Shown one piece after another: positions 48,279-55,904 of a stretch of DNA of 61,991 bases. The translations under genes were made by a program, and so were the position numbers. Within the stretch, counting starts at the first letter, position 1, and every line of letters starts with the position of its first letter. Origin of the DNA: a virus. Below the pieces are notes generated by a model that was given only the letters and a program-made list of their open reading frames with translations, ran no database searches and was not told the origin of the DNA. The stretch spans positions 1-61,991 of IMG/VR virus record IMGVR_UViG_3300030328_003511; one strand, given 5' to 3'.

Positions 48279-48506
48279 TTAATCCTGCTTTTTCTTTTTT
48301 TTCTTTTTACGTTTTTCTTTTTTCTTTTCAGATTTAATATCTTGAAGAGTGTTCCACACAGCTTCTTCCATATCTTTTTCAATTTGAGTAATTTTTTCTT
48401 TAACCAATACCATATCTTGGGAGAGCGAGAAGGTTCTGGATAACGTCCATCCGCCGAGAGCGATGAGAATAGCAAGTAGTGCGGCGATAAGTTTATCATT
48501 GACCAT
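48279..48506 (-). CDS. Small membrane coiled-coil protein (GWTLxRTF family), copy 2
   Basis: A 75-residue protein with LIAALLAILIALGGWTLSRT as membrane segment, a short coiled coil (LVKEKITQIEKDMEEAVWN), and a very basic C-terminal tail of mostly Lys. It is paralogous to the gene at 47887-48138. The opposite tail charge (acidic versus basic) suggests the two may pair. Confidence 0.65.
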   Translation of the reverse strand: MVNDKLIAALLAILIALGGWTLSRTFSLSQDMVLVKEKITQIEKDMEEAVWNTLQDIKSEKKKEKRKKKKKKKQD

Positions 48507-48678
48507 TTTTCACCTCGTTTTCATAAGACATATCAGTCCCATGATCTTTAATATTAGTGTAGGTTCTTTTGTCTTCCTTACAATTACAATTACCACAAGG
48601 ACAATAATCTAGATATTCATCTATATGCTTACCCTCTTTACAATGGCAATCGTGGTTACAATCTTTACATGTACTCAT
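48496..48678 (-). CDS. Cysteine-rich metal-binding-type protein, 60 aa
   Basis: The N-terminal half reads STCKDCNHDCHCKEGKHID then YCPCGNCNCKED, with eight cysteines and four histidines in about 36 residues. This could bind zinc or other metals or fold by clusters, as in metallothionein-like phage peptides. It overlaps the following membrane gene by 11 bases. No specific family is known to me. Confidence 0.65.
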   Translation of the reverse strand: MSTCKDCNHDCHCKEGKHIDEYLDYCPCGNCNCKEDKRTYTNIKDHGTDMSYENEVKNGQ

Positions 48679-48684
48679 TTAATA

Positions 48685-49206
48685 TTAATAATAATTTAAA
48701 TTAATATAATATCTTACCATTGAGTTATTGTTTCTAACAGACCTATGCAAAATTTTTGGATTAAAAATCAATATCCTATTTTCTTGGGATTTAACAAATA
48801 TTTCTTTATTATCTACCATTAAATGAGTTCCACCATCACAATTAGTAAGATTAAGAATAGCTGTAAAATTTCCAGTCAAATTATCTGTGTGATAATTTGA
48901 AGCATGGTTGATAAAGAGTTCTTTAAGCATTAAATTTGCTCTTGCTTGAATAAGAGCTTTTGCATTTAATTGTTTCATAATGGGAATAATTAAAGGATCG
49001 TATAATTCACTTGAACTTTTAAAATCATTAAAAAAATTGTAAGTAAAATATCCGTTATCAACTTCACTTCCCGGGCCTACTGTCATTCTAGGTCGTCTTC
49101 GCCACGGAAAATCTTGATCTGTAATTGTATCTTTTAAAAAATTAAAAAAATCTTGTTCAAGAAAATTATCAATAATGTTGTAGGTAAATTGATTATTATT
49201 TTCCAT
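48685..49206 (-). CDS. 2OG-Fe(II) oxygenase-like protein (HxD type)
   Basis: About 173 residues, with SNYHTDNLTGNFTAILNLTN then NCDGGTHLMVDN and LIFNPKILHRSVRNNNSMVRYYIN. HxD, a distal His and a C-terminal Arg are present. It lies immediately downstream of the head genes and their hairpin (49226-49266). I start at MENNNQF (49206); 49224 is an alternative. Confidence 0.8.
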   Translation of the reverse strand: MENNNQFTYNIIDNFLEQDFFNFLKDTITDQDFPWRRRPRMTVGPGSEVDNGYFTYNFFNDFKSSSELYDPLIIPIMKQLNAKALIQARANLMLKELFINHASNYHTDNLTGNFTAILNLTNCDGGTHLMVDNKEIFVKSQENRILIFNPKILHRSVRNNNSMVRYYINLNYY

Positions 49207-49225
49207 TACAGAAAATAATAACATC

Positions 49226-49266
49226 TAAGTAAGACATAGTCTAATTAATTATCTACGTCTTACTTA
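49226..49266 (-). terminator. 14-bp hairpin between head genes and the oxygenase
   Basis: Arms 49226-49239 and 49253-49266 pair with a single mismatch around 13 bases of AT. It ends the head operon, although no T-run follows, so it may attenuate or stabilise rather than fully terminate. Confidence 0.5.
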
Positions 49267-49274
49267 ATAAAATA

Positions 49275-49604
49275 TTATTTGTTAGTTGTAGTTAAAGTTG
49301 GACCAGAGTATTTATCAGTTAACAAAGTATAAGCTGCTACTTTTGTTTTTGTTTTACAATAAACCCCTGCTGGAAATAAAATACCATCTTCTGGAAAAGA
49401 AAAATTAATTACATCTCCATCTGGTACATCTAAATAAAGTAAACTTGTTCCAGTGTTTGAAGTAGTCGTTAATTCTAATGCCCCAGCACCAGTTCCATCC
49501 GAAGCGATTATTATACCTCTAACTCTTATTGGTTGAGCAATAATTGCAGTAACACCTGCCGCTGCAATTGATCTTGTTGCTTGGATGTCGTTTTTGAACC
49601 CCAT
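49275..49604 (-). CDS. Small head/decoration protein candidate, 109 aa
   Basis: A 109-residue Thr/Ala-rich beta protein (AAAGVTAIIAQPIRVRGIII then LLYLDVPDGDVINFSF). The layout matches small head-decoration or fibre proteins next to capsid genes. It follows a UUCG hairpin and a good ribosome-binding site. Confidence 0.65.
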   Translation of the reverse strand: MGFKNDIQATRSIAAAGVTAIIAQPIRVRGIIIASDGTGAGALELTTTSNTGTSLLYLDVPDGDVINFSFPEDGILFPAGVYCKTKTKVAAYTLLTDKYSGPTLTTTNK

Positions 49605-49622
49605 AAAAATTCTCCTTTGTTT

Positions 49623-49642
49623 GTGGCTCCCGAAGGAGCCAC
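49623..49642 (-). terminator. UUCG-loop hairpin between head genes
   Basis: GTGGCTCC-TTCG-GGAGCCAC on the minus strand, a perfect 8-bp stem with an extra-stable UUCG tetraloop. No T-run follows. It probably sets mRNA stability or partial termination between the two head genes. Confidence 0.6.
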
Positions 49643-49652
49643 TAATTATTTA

Positions 49653-50198
49653 TTACTGTGTATCAAAAGGTGTTGCTAAAGATCCAGTAGCATTAAGTAA
49701 TCCCTCTACAAAGTAAAGGTTTGCTGCGACTGCAGTAAACTTAATGTAAGAACCTTTTAAACCACCTGTTGTTGCAACAGCAGCACCAGCTTCACCATTT
49801 AGATTAACTTCATTGTTAGCTGCTGCCGGAACCCATTGTTTTCCAGAAACTGAAGCAGTAATACCAGATGTTATCATACCAATAAATTTGTCATTAGTAT
49901 CAGCTGTCTTGATTGTACCAGTGAAATCGTCTGTAAAAAGAATTTCAAAAGTTGTACCAATTGTGCTTGGATTACTTGGATCACTTCCAGGTCCTGCAAC
50001 TGCTGAATCAGCAGTAGAATTAATTGCTGGTATTGTGATTGCAGTTGGTGTTCCTGCAGGATCCATTAATACAAGTCTTCCTGCATGAGCAGCGACAGAT
50101 AAATCTGTAGCTAAAGTTAATGCAGGGATTGCTCCTGGTCCAATTGATTGAAAACCATTTTTCGATCTTACCGGACCATCAAAAGTAGTGTTTGCCAT
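49653..50198 (-). CDS. Head decoration/fibre protein candidate, 181 aa
   Basis: A 181-residue protein, Ala/Thr-rich and beta-like (GPVRSKNGFQSIGPG, LVLMDPAGTPTAITIPAIN, FEILFTDDFTGTIKTAD). NGF.S..G is common at the N-terminus of head-associated proteins. It follows the capsid gene and its terminator. Confidence 0.7.
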   Translation of the reverse strand: MANTTFDGPVRSKNGFQSIGPGAIPALTLATDLSVAAHAGRLVLMDPAGTPTAITIPAINSTADSAVAGPGSDPSNPSTIGTTFEILFTDDFTGTIKTADTNDKFIGMITSGITASVSGKQWVPAAANNEVNLNGEAGAAVATTGGLKGSYIKFTAVAANLYFVEGLLNATGSLATPFDTQ

Positions 50199-50298
50199 AA
50201 TTTTCTCCTTTGTGTATAGCTTTTAATTTTGTAGTCTCTATACCGTCCGCCTAGCCGGTCTACAAAATAATAATTAATCTAGGTTTTTATATTATACA

Positions 50299-50332
50299 TA
50301 AAAAAAGGGGCAGAGTAAACTCCGCCCCTTTC
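50299..50332 (-). terminator. Intrinsic terminator after the major capsid gene
   Basis: A GGGGCGGAG/CTCTGCCCC stem (one G-U pair) around TTTA, then TTTTTTT on the minus strand. It limits transcription from the capsid operon. Confidence 0.8.
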
Positions 50333-50353
50333 TAATTACTTACGTATTATTTA

Positions 50354-51271
50354 TTAAGTAGTTGGTAGATTTCCGTTACCAAAAACACATCTTGGATCAC
50401 TCCATCCAAAGCTGTATCTTTCTCTAGCTTTAAATCTTACGTTACCAGTATCGAAGTCTCCTTCAATTGCAGTTTTGATTGGTGATCTAACGAAATGTTT
50501 AAGTCCATTAGGTACATCAGTCAATAAGAAGAATGAATCAGTGTCAGTTAAAAAGTTATTCACTCTGTAACCTTCTGGTACCATTCCCATACTAACAATT
50601 GCGTTGATATCGTTATCAGCTGTGCCGACTCTTTGAGGAGATTTCATCAATCTCTCAGCAGTAAATTGTAATTCTTTTGGAATTATCATTTTTCTACCTT
50701 GAGTAGCGATTCTTAATCCTCTTTCGTCTACAAACCCAGCGATGTCGATTAACGACTGCTCTAAAGAAGTTTCGTTTAAGTCTGCAGCAGTAGCAAGAAC
50801 ATTTGAGAAAGTTCCACCAGTTGCAAGTGGGTGAGCGTTTCCGATTAAAGATTCGCCATCACCACCTGTTACAGTAGTAACTTGCGCATTGTTCAATACA
50901 TTAGCAGCTTTAACTTGCTTCGTATTTGCCATAGATCTTGCAAGAGCTCTTGTGTATCTTGCAGCTAATCTGTCATATAGGTTGTCTTCGATTGCTTCTT
51001 CAGTAATAGCAAATGCCAAAGCGATAGTTTCGTGATTGTATCTTGCTGTGAAAGTTTCACCTGCTTGATCAAACACTACTCCAGCACCTTCTGCTTTAGT
51101 CGGTGCAGAAGCAAATCCGCTTAACATTACTTCTTCTTCAAAAGCTCTGTCAGATGTTTCTGTTGCGAAAATCTCTGCGTCTTGATTTTCGTATCTATTA
51201 TATTCCAGGCCGAATAGTGCATTCAAACCTGGCTCTAGTTCTTTAACTAGTTGCGATCGTGATATAGCCAT
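50354..51271 (-). CDS. Major capsid protein (HK97 fold)
   Basis: A 305-residue protein beginning MAISRSQLVKELEPGLNALF then GLEYNRYENQDAEIF, with the E-loop-like FEEEVMLSGFASAPTKAEG, and later RIATQGRKMIIPKELQFTAER and RYSFGWSDPRCVFGN. It resembles the Mu gpT-type major head subunit family. It lacks a detectable protease or delta domain and works with the separate scaffold (52400-53482). It has its own terminator. Confidence 0.9.
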   Translation of the reverse strand: MAISRSQLVKELEPGLNALFGLEYNRYENQDAEIFATETSDRAFEEEVMLSGFASAPTKAEGAGVVFDQAGETFTARYNHETIALAFAITEEAIEDNLYDRLAARYTRALARSMANTKQVKAANVLNNAQVTTVTGGDGESLIGNAHPLATGGTFSNVLATAADLNETSLEQSLIDIAGFVDERGLRIATQGRKMIIPKELQFTAERLMKSPQRVGTADNDINAIVSMGMVPEGYRVNNFLTDTDSFFLLTDVPNGLKHFVRSPIKTAIEGDFDTGNVRFKARERYSFGWSDPRCVFGNGNLPTT

Positions 51272-51287
51272 AGTTATTTATCTCCTA

Positions 51288-51872
51288 TTATAGACCTGTT
51301 CCACCTTGACGGTAGAAATGATTGTTGATTCTAACAAGAATATTTGCATTTGATGTTGTCTGATCGTCATTCTCTGGATCTTGACATATATCAATTGCTT
51401 GTACTACATAAGACCCTGCTGTACCTGTGACAGCTACGTCTAGCATTACTTCTGATATTCCTGTTGTTGTACTTCCGCCGCCGTTATCTACCGAATAGTT
51501 TGTAAATAGATTCGCCTGCGCAAAAACCGCATCTGCATTCATCAAAAATACTGCGTCTGGATCGTCAACAATAAAAGCAGTTATCTGCCCTTGAGTTGGT
51601 GTAACTCCACCAGGATAGTAATTTGAGTAAGTTGGTTTTTGAGTAGTTGGATCATTATAAAAACATCCGTTAAATACACCCACAACAGCATAAGACGTAT
51701 TATAAGTGTGTCTTGAAATAGTACCATCAGTTAATGGTCTTACTAAGTCACCTTGATAAATTGCAGTAGCGTAGCCATCTGCGATCTTATATCTGTTTTG
51801 AGCTCCGACTAGTGGAGTACCATCTAGTTTTCGGTAAGGTCTCAGACCAAACTTTTCTAGTTGATTTGCCAT
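51288..51872 (-). CDS. Capsid-associated protein, 194 aa
   Basis: A 194-residue protein, MANQLEKFGLRPYRKLDGTP then YKIADGYATAIYQGDLVRPL and NILVRINNHFYRQGGTG, a beta-rich small head protein common beside gpT-type capsid genes in marine phages. It is 16 bases upstream of the capsid gene. Confidence 0.75.
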   Translation of the reverse strand: MANQLEKFGLRPYRKLDGTPLVGAQNRYKIADGYATAIYQGDLVRPLTDGTISRHTYNTSYAVVGVFNGCFYNDPTTQKPTYSNYYPGGVTPTQGQITAFIVDDPDAVFLMNADAVFAQANLFTNYSVDNGGGSTTTGISEVMLDVAVTGTAGSYVVQAIDICQDPENDDQTTSNANILVRINNHFYRQGGTGL

Positions 51873-51928
51873 AGTTATGTTCTCCTTTAACAGTTTATTT
51901 TAATAACCCAGCAGCAATAGCAAAAAAA

Positions 51929-52399
51929 TTATTTTTTGCGACTACCACCAAAGGTCACTCTTGACTGTCTATCAATATTGATAGGCATGTCTGGGTGCTG
52001 TTCCTTCATGAGATCGTTGTCAACTGCGTTCATTCTATCTTGAGTAATTTTTTTAAAATACTCAGCACGTGCAACCAGTATCTCTTCTGGTATCCTTGCC
52101 AGCACAAGGCCCCCAATTCCTATACACCCCTGGTATTTTCCTTCGGCATAGAAAGGATATTTATTTTCGCCAATCTCTTCTTTAATTTGATCGACTCTAA
52201 CAAACTCCCATCCTTCCCTTTGTTTTTTAGATACATTAGCTGTATCTTCAAAACCTTGAACGGTTGTACGTATCCATCTGTGGGCGTACCCGTTCGGTGC
52301 AGGTGGTGCATCCAAACTGGATGGTGGAGCCCAGGTTTTCTTAGCTTCTTTTGAAGCTTTGTTTTCTGACTCCCGTGAAGTTCTCTTAATTGTACTCAT
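51929..52399 (-). CDS. Conserved head-region protein, 156 aa
   Basis: The conserved part is TWAPPSSLDAPPAPNGYAHR then WIRTTVQGFEDTANVSKKQREGWEFVR. This Pro-rich opening and RWIR...REGWE motif recur in marine phage head operons. It is abutting the scaffold gene. It might bind the scaffold or capsid. Confidence 0.75.
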   Translation of the reverse strand: MSTIKRTSRESENKASKEAKKTWAPPSSLDAPPAPNGYAHRWIRTTVQGFEDTANVSKKQREGWEFVRVDQIKEEIGENKYPFYAEGKYQGCIGIGGLVLARIPEEILVARAEYFKKITQDRMNAVDNDLMKEQHPDMPINIDRQSRVTFGGSRKK

Positions 52400-53482
52400 T
52401 TATTTATCCTCCTTCACGTATCTAGCGTATTCCTCTAGTGGCACATTTAATCTTTTAGCAATTGCTACCTGTGATTTTGTGAGTCTCACAGTTCTACGTC
52501 CTTGTTGGCTACGACCAGCCGAGGCAACCGTTTGGACGGGTTTCGGTTTCTCTTTTGGCTCGTCTTTAGCGCCTTCAAAACTCTCGGGAAAGTACCTTTT
52601 GAGTCTTGCATTAACTTCATTATAATACTCATCGCTATCAACTGCAATACCCTCTTGAGAAATATTGTTGTGAATAGTGATGGCAGCATTAGTCATGACT
52701 TCATCATTTCCAAACCATTTATTATCCTCGGCCCACTTCTTGGCTCGAGGTGTAATTTGTGGCGCAGGTTCTGATGTTCCGCTGTTTGAGGTATCAGCTT
52801 GTACGTTTGGTTGTTGTTTATTTTTTTCTTCTTCAGCTTTCTTAAGCTCTTCTCGATTAGCTATCTCTAATCTAGCTTTTTCTTTTTCGACAGCTAATTG
52901 AGTTAACTTATCATTTGCTTCCATAATTTGAGAAGCATCTTGCTTTTCGATTGCTGACTGAAGAGCAACTTTGACTTGGTCTCTTTGAGCATCTACTCTA
53001 GCATCTAATTCTTTTAGATACTGATCATCAGTAGCACTTAACTTTTTAAGATTGACATCAAATTTCTTTTGTACTCCCTTGGCATATTCAAGAGCTGCTT
53101 TTTCTCTTCGTTCAGCTTCTTTTTTTTGAAAGACGAGTTTATTAATTCTTTTTTGATAATCTCTTCTTGATTCACCAAGGTTTGGTTTTTCTTCTTCCTT
53201 ACTTTCATCAGAAGATTCTTCTTTAGAAGTTTCACGTGAAACTTCTTCTGGTTGATCTTCTTTTATTTCGATTTCGGGTTTCTCGGGTTTTTTATCATCT
53301 TCTTGTTTGGGATGATCAGTATAACCTAAGTCTACTTCTCCAACATTTAAATTGGGAACATCTTCTTTTTCTTTAGTCTCTTTGACTTCAATGTTTTCTT
53401 CTTTAACATCATCAGTATCAAGTTCGACTTCGTTTTCTTTGGCTAATAATGCTTCCGCACTATAATCTTTAACTTCTGCCAT
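52400..53482 (-). CDS. Scaffolding protein
   Basis: A 360-residue acidic, low-complexity protein with a Glu/Lys-rich N-terminal half, a central coiled coil (QKKEAERREKAALEYAKGVQ...LTQLAVEKEKARLEIAN) and a basic C-terminal TVRLTKSQVAIAKRLN helix that would bind the capsid. Composition, size and position between the co-chaperonin and capsid genes fit a head scaffold. Confidence 0.8.
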   Translation of the reverse strand: MAEVKDYSAEALLAKENEVELDTDDVKEENIEVKETKEKEDVPNLNVGEVDLGYTDHPKQEDDKKPEKPEIEIKEDQPEEVSRETSKEESSDESKEEEKPNLGESRRDYQKRINKLVFQKKEAERREKAALEYAKGVQKKFDVNLKKLSATDDQYLKELDARVDAQRDQVKVALQSAIEKQDASQIMEANDKLTQLAVEKEKARLEIANREELKKAEEEKNKQQPNVQADTSNSGTSEPAPQITPRAKKWAEDNKWFGNDEVMTNAAITIHNNISQEGIAVDSDEYYNEVNARLKRYFPESFEGAKDEPKEKPKPVQTVASAGRSQQGRRTVRLTKSQVAIAKRLNVPLEEYARYVKEDK

Positions 53483-53497
53483 GTTTATCCTCCTATA

Positions 53498-53941
53498 TTA
53501 AAATAAATGGAGAATATCTTCTGGCTTTCCTATCGTTCCTATTATCTCATCGTCATTAAGAATACGGTGTTCACCAAATTTAGTTTGAAATCGTGAACCC
53601 GAATATCTACCATATACTACGAATGTACCTTCTTTACACCAAGCGCCACTAGGAAATTTTTCTTTGTCTTGATAACAAAGATCTCCCATTTTAACTACAA
53701 GTCCAACAACTGTTGTCATTGCAATTTTGTCGTTCGTTTCGTCAGAAAGTATTATTCCGCCTTTAGTCTTCTTTTTACCAGACCATGGTCTAACTAACAT
53801 ACGGTAACCTACGGGTGTAGGTATGATATTAAGATATTCTTTTATGCCTTTGGGATCTGTAGGAATCTGTGATTCAACCTCTTCTTTATTTTTTTCGTCT
53901 TTACCGAAATCAGTAAGTTTAGGTTTTATCAATTGGACCAT
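53498..53941 (-). CDS. GroES-like co-chaperonin
   Basis: A 147-residue protein. After a 40-residue extension, PVGYRMLVRPWSGKKKTKGG, IILSDETNDK (mobile loop region), VVGLVVKMG and GTFVVYGRYSGSRF match the Cpn10 fold. Phage Cpn10 proteins (for example T4 gp31) adapt GroEL to fold the capsid protein; its place by the scaffold and capsid genes fits. It overlaps the gene upstream by 23 bases. Confidence 0.85.
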   Translation of the reverse strand: MVQLIKPKLTDFGKDEKNKEEVESQIPTDPKGIKEYLNIIPTPVGYRMLVRPWSGKKKTKGGIILSDETNDKIAMTTVVGLVVKMGDLCYQDKEKFPSGAWCKEGTFVVYGRYSGSRFQTKFGEHRILNDDEIIGTIGKPEDILHLF

Positions 53942-54122
53942 CGTTATCCTCCTTATGCAAGCTTTTTATATCTTGAAGCAGCGCTTCTAAAGCACTGAGT
54001 CTGCCCCTAGCATACATCAGTTGAGATTCGGTTTCAACCCCATAGCAAATATGATCTTTAATATCTCGTATTGATCTATTTATAACGTTTTTTATTTGTT
54101 CGGCTGTATAAGGATCTAACAT
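53919..54122 (-). CDS. Small helical protein, 67 aa
   Basis: A 67-residue helical protein (IKNVINRSIRDIKDHICYGV, QLMYARGRLSALEALLQDIK). Its ATG overlaps the stop of the 37-residue membrane peptide (TAATG). Such proteins occur between portal and capsid genes of marine phages. The role is unknown. Confidence 0.65.
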   Translation of the reverse strand: MLDPYTAEQIKNVINRSIRDIKDHICYGVETESQLMYARGRLSALEALLQDIKSLHKEDNDGPIDKT

Positions 54123-54235
54123 TAAAATAATATTCCACCAGTAATCATGCCTAAAACAAAACAGATAATTTCAGTTCTATAATATAAGGATGATACAGCT
54201 AACCATTGTTTAAACTTTTCTATTTCTTTTTTCAT
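54122..54235 (-). CDS. 37-aa membrane microprotein
   Basis: A 37-codon frame, MKKEIEKFKQWLAVSSLYYR then a hydrophobic EIICFVLGMITGGILF tail. AAGGAATT precedes it, and it starts two bases after the methyltransferase stop. Charged helix plus one C-terminal span resembles other small membrane proteins in this genome. Confidence 0.6.
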   Translation of the reverse strand: MKKEIEKFKQWLAVSSLYYRTEIICFVLGMITGGILF

Positions 54236-54237
54236 AG

Positions 54238-54816
54238 CTAATTCCTTTTTAATGATATTTTATTTTTACCTTGTTTAAGTAGCATAAAACCAAAATCATT
54301 TACTATAATTTTTAAAATTGAATCCATGTTATATTTTGGATAATCATCAAAAATAAAAACTGTCCCTGCTTTTGATCTTTCTGCAAAAAATATTGCTTCC
54401 TTAATAACATCTAAAGACTTATGTGGTCCATCAAAATGGACTAAATCATATTGATTTCTAATTTCTTTTTTATCTCTATAAATAGGTACACCATCATGAA
54501 ATCGTTCCATAAATTCATCATCACCTAAACTAAATAAAGTAAAGTTTGGATAGTTTAAATCTTTTAATAATTGAAGTTTCATTTCATTTGTATAATCACA
54601 AACATAAGAAGAGCTACTATCATAGTGTTGATAATTTAAATTGCCGTATGGATCAATTCCTATATGCCAATGTTTTTTAGAAACAAATGAATCTAAAATA
54701 ATTTTAGAACCCTGTCCTTCACGGACACCTATCTCAGCTGTAAATAAATCATCACCTTCTAAAGATTTACAAGCTTCTTCTAGGATTTCGTATTCGGTAC
54801 TATCTCCTCTAATCAT
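54238..54816 (-). CDS. SAM-dependent methyltransferase (class I)
   Basis: A 192-residue protein with AEIGVREGQGSKIILDSF (SAM-binding motif I), HIGIDPYGN (acidic end of strand 2), YDLVHFDGPHKSLDVIKEA (motif IV-like) and TVFIFDDYPKY. It fits the Methyltransf_24 group, whose members often act on glycans or small molecules. Lying beside virion genes, it may be a modification enzyme like the glycosyltransferases. Confidence 0.75.
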   Translation of the reverse strand: MIRGDSTEYEILEEACKSLEGDDLFTAEIGVREGQGSKIILDSFVSKKHWHIGIDPYGNLNYQHYDSSSSYVCDYTNEMKLQLLKDLNYPNFTLFSLGDDEFMERFHDGVPIYRDKKEIRNQYDLVHFDGPHKSLDVIKEAIFFAERSKAGTVFIFDDYPKYNMDSILKIIVNDFGFMLLKQGKNKISLKRN

Positions 54817-54918
54817 AGATGAGAATTTATATTAATTAAAAAATTTATGCAATAGTTAAATTGGTAAACACTACATGTTGTGTCAAGAAATTTATTTTGG
54901 TATATTTTTACTTTTTTC

Positions 54919-54947
54919 TTTACTCCCATTTTATCCCATGTTAGAAT
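54919..54947 (+). promoter_or_regulatory. Plus-strand promoter
   Basis: TTTACT (54919-54924), a 17-base spacer containing TATCCCAT, then TAGAAT (54942-54947). AAAAGGAG follows just ahead of the gene at 54974. Confidence 0.7.
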
Positions 54948-54973
54948 GTTTTTATAAATAAAAGGAGAAAACT

Positions 54974-55369
54974 ATGAAACAAATAAAGTTTAAATATAAT
55001 GACGGAGGTTGGAAAGGTGCCAAAAGAGGGGATTGTGTAATAAGAGCAATCTCAATCGCTACTGAAAGATCTTATGACTTAGTCTTTAATGAACTAATGG
55101 ATATGGCTAGGGAAAAACAAAATCTCCCTAATGATAAAAAAATTTATACGCCATATCTTAAAAAGTTGGGCTGGACTTGGGTACCAACAATGGGAATTGG
55201 AACTGGTTGTAGGGTTCACTTAAAAGCAAGTGAGCTCCCTAAAGGAAAGATAATTTGTAGATTAAGTAAACACCTGGTTGCAGTTATAGATGGAGTAATG
55301 AATGATACTTACGATAGTTCCAGATATGGGAATAGATGTGTCTATGGTTATTTTGCTAAATTAAAGTAA
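54974..55369 (+). CDS. Papain-like putative cysteine protease, 131 aa
   Basis: The sequence RGDCVIRAISIATERSYDLV gives a Cys at the start of a helix, KHLVAVIDGV a His, and MNDTYDSSRYGNRCVYGYF an Asp, arranged as in papain-like/NlpC-type small peptidases. The family recurs in phages but its target is not known to me. It is the only rightward gene in the virion block, with its own promoter and AAAGGAG ribosome-binding site, which suggests early or host-directed expression. Confidence 0.65.
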   Translation: MKQIKFKYNDGGWKGAKRGDCVIRAISIATERSYDLVFNELMDMAREKQNLPNDKKIYTPYLKKLGWTWVPTMGIGTGCRVHLKASELPKGKIICRLSKHLVAVIDGVMNDTYDSSRYGNRCVYGYFAKLK

Positions 55370-55753
55370 CTATTTTTTACCGTTACGAAATATTTGAGTT
55401 CCCTTTATACCAAAAACGCTCGCCACGACAAGAATCCATAAATTTGTAAACCATGTCGGCAATGATTGGAAATGTTCGAAGAAAATTTTTATCTTGTCCA
55501 TAGCAGCCGGATCCTCTGACCATACCCCATATGCAAGCACCAAAATCGGGAGTGTGAGAATTGCCAAAATTACCTCGTCCTTATAATCTGTTTGACGGGC
55601 TTCTAAAAGTTTTCCTTGGTAAGCTTCCTCACCTCGGGCTTGTTTTTCTGCGTGCATTAATTGAGCATCAGACATAGCTATCTTTGCTCTTTGCTTGTTA
55701 GCATAAATTTTACTTCCAGCGCTAACGGCTAATTTAATTGCTGATAACCACAT
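55370..55753 (-). CDS. Two-span membrane protein, holin-like, 127 aa
   Basis: A 127-residue protein with a helical N-terminal half (AKIAMSDAQLMHAEKQARGE) and two membrane segments (VILAILTLPILVLAYGVW and LWILVVASVFGIKGTQIF). Similar proteins in marine podovirus genomes are usually called holins. It abuts the plus-strand gene tail-to-tail and follows the 49-residue gene with AGGAG seven bases before the ATG. Confidence 0.65.
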   Translation of the reverse strand: MWLSAIKLAVSAGSKIYANKQRAKIAMSDAQLMHAEKQARGEEAYQGKLLEARQTDYKDEVILAILTLPILVLAYGVWSEDPAAMDKIKIFFEHFQSLPTWFTNLWILVVASVFGIKGTQIFRNGKK

Positions 55754-55754
55754 A

Positions 55755-55904
55755 TTATTTACTCCTATAAATATCGTTTGGATTTATCTTACCTTGTGCA
55801 GCAAGTTTTTTCAAATCCCCTTTGGAAAGTTTACTAAAATCAATAGGCTCTTCTTTTTTATTTATTATCTTATTAGAGAAAAATTTTTTTATCCATTTCC
55901 ACAT
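55755..55904 (-). CDS. Small protein, 49 aa
   Basis: A 49-codon frame, MWKWIKKFFSNKIINKKEEP then IDFSKLSKGDLKKLAAQGKI and NPNDIYRSK. Its ATG overlaps the stop of the previous gene (TAATG). It is basic with an amphipathic N-terminal helix. Probably a real small virion or membrane-associated peptide. Confidence 0.6.
   Translation of the reverse strand: MWKWIKKFFSNKIINKKEEPIDFSKLSKGDLKKLAAQGKINPNDIYRSK

Noticed and set aside
48272-48499. Second minus-strand frame nested in the GWTLxRTF gene, considered as an Rz1-like embedded gene
   Set aside because: It has no signal peptide or lipobox and its basic composition simply mirrors the lysine-rich tail of the real gene. The better lipoprotein candidate is at 48135-48254.
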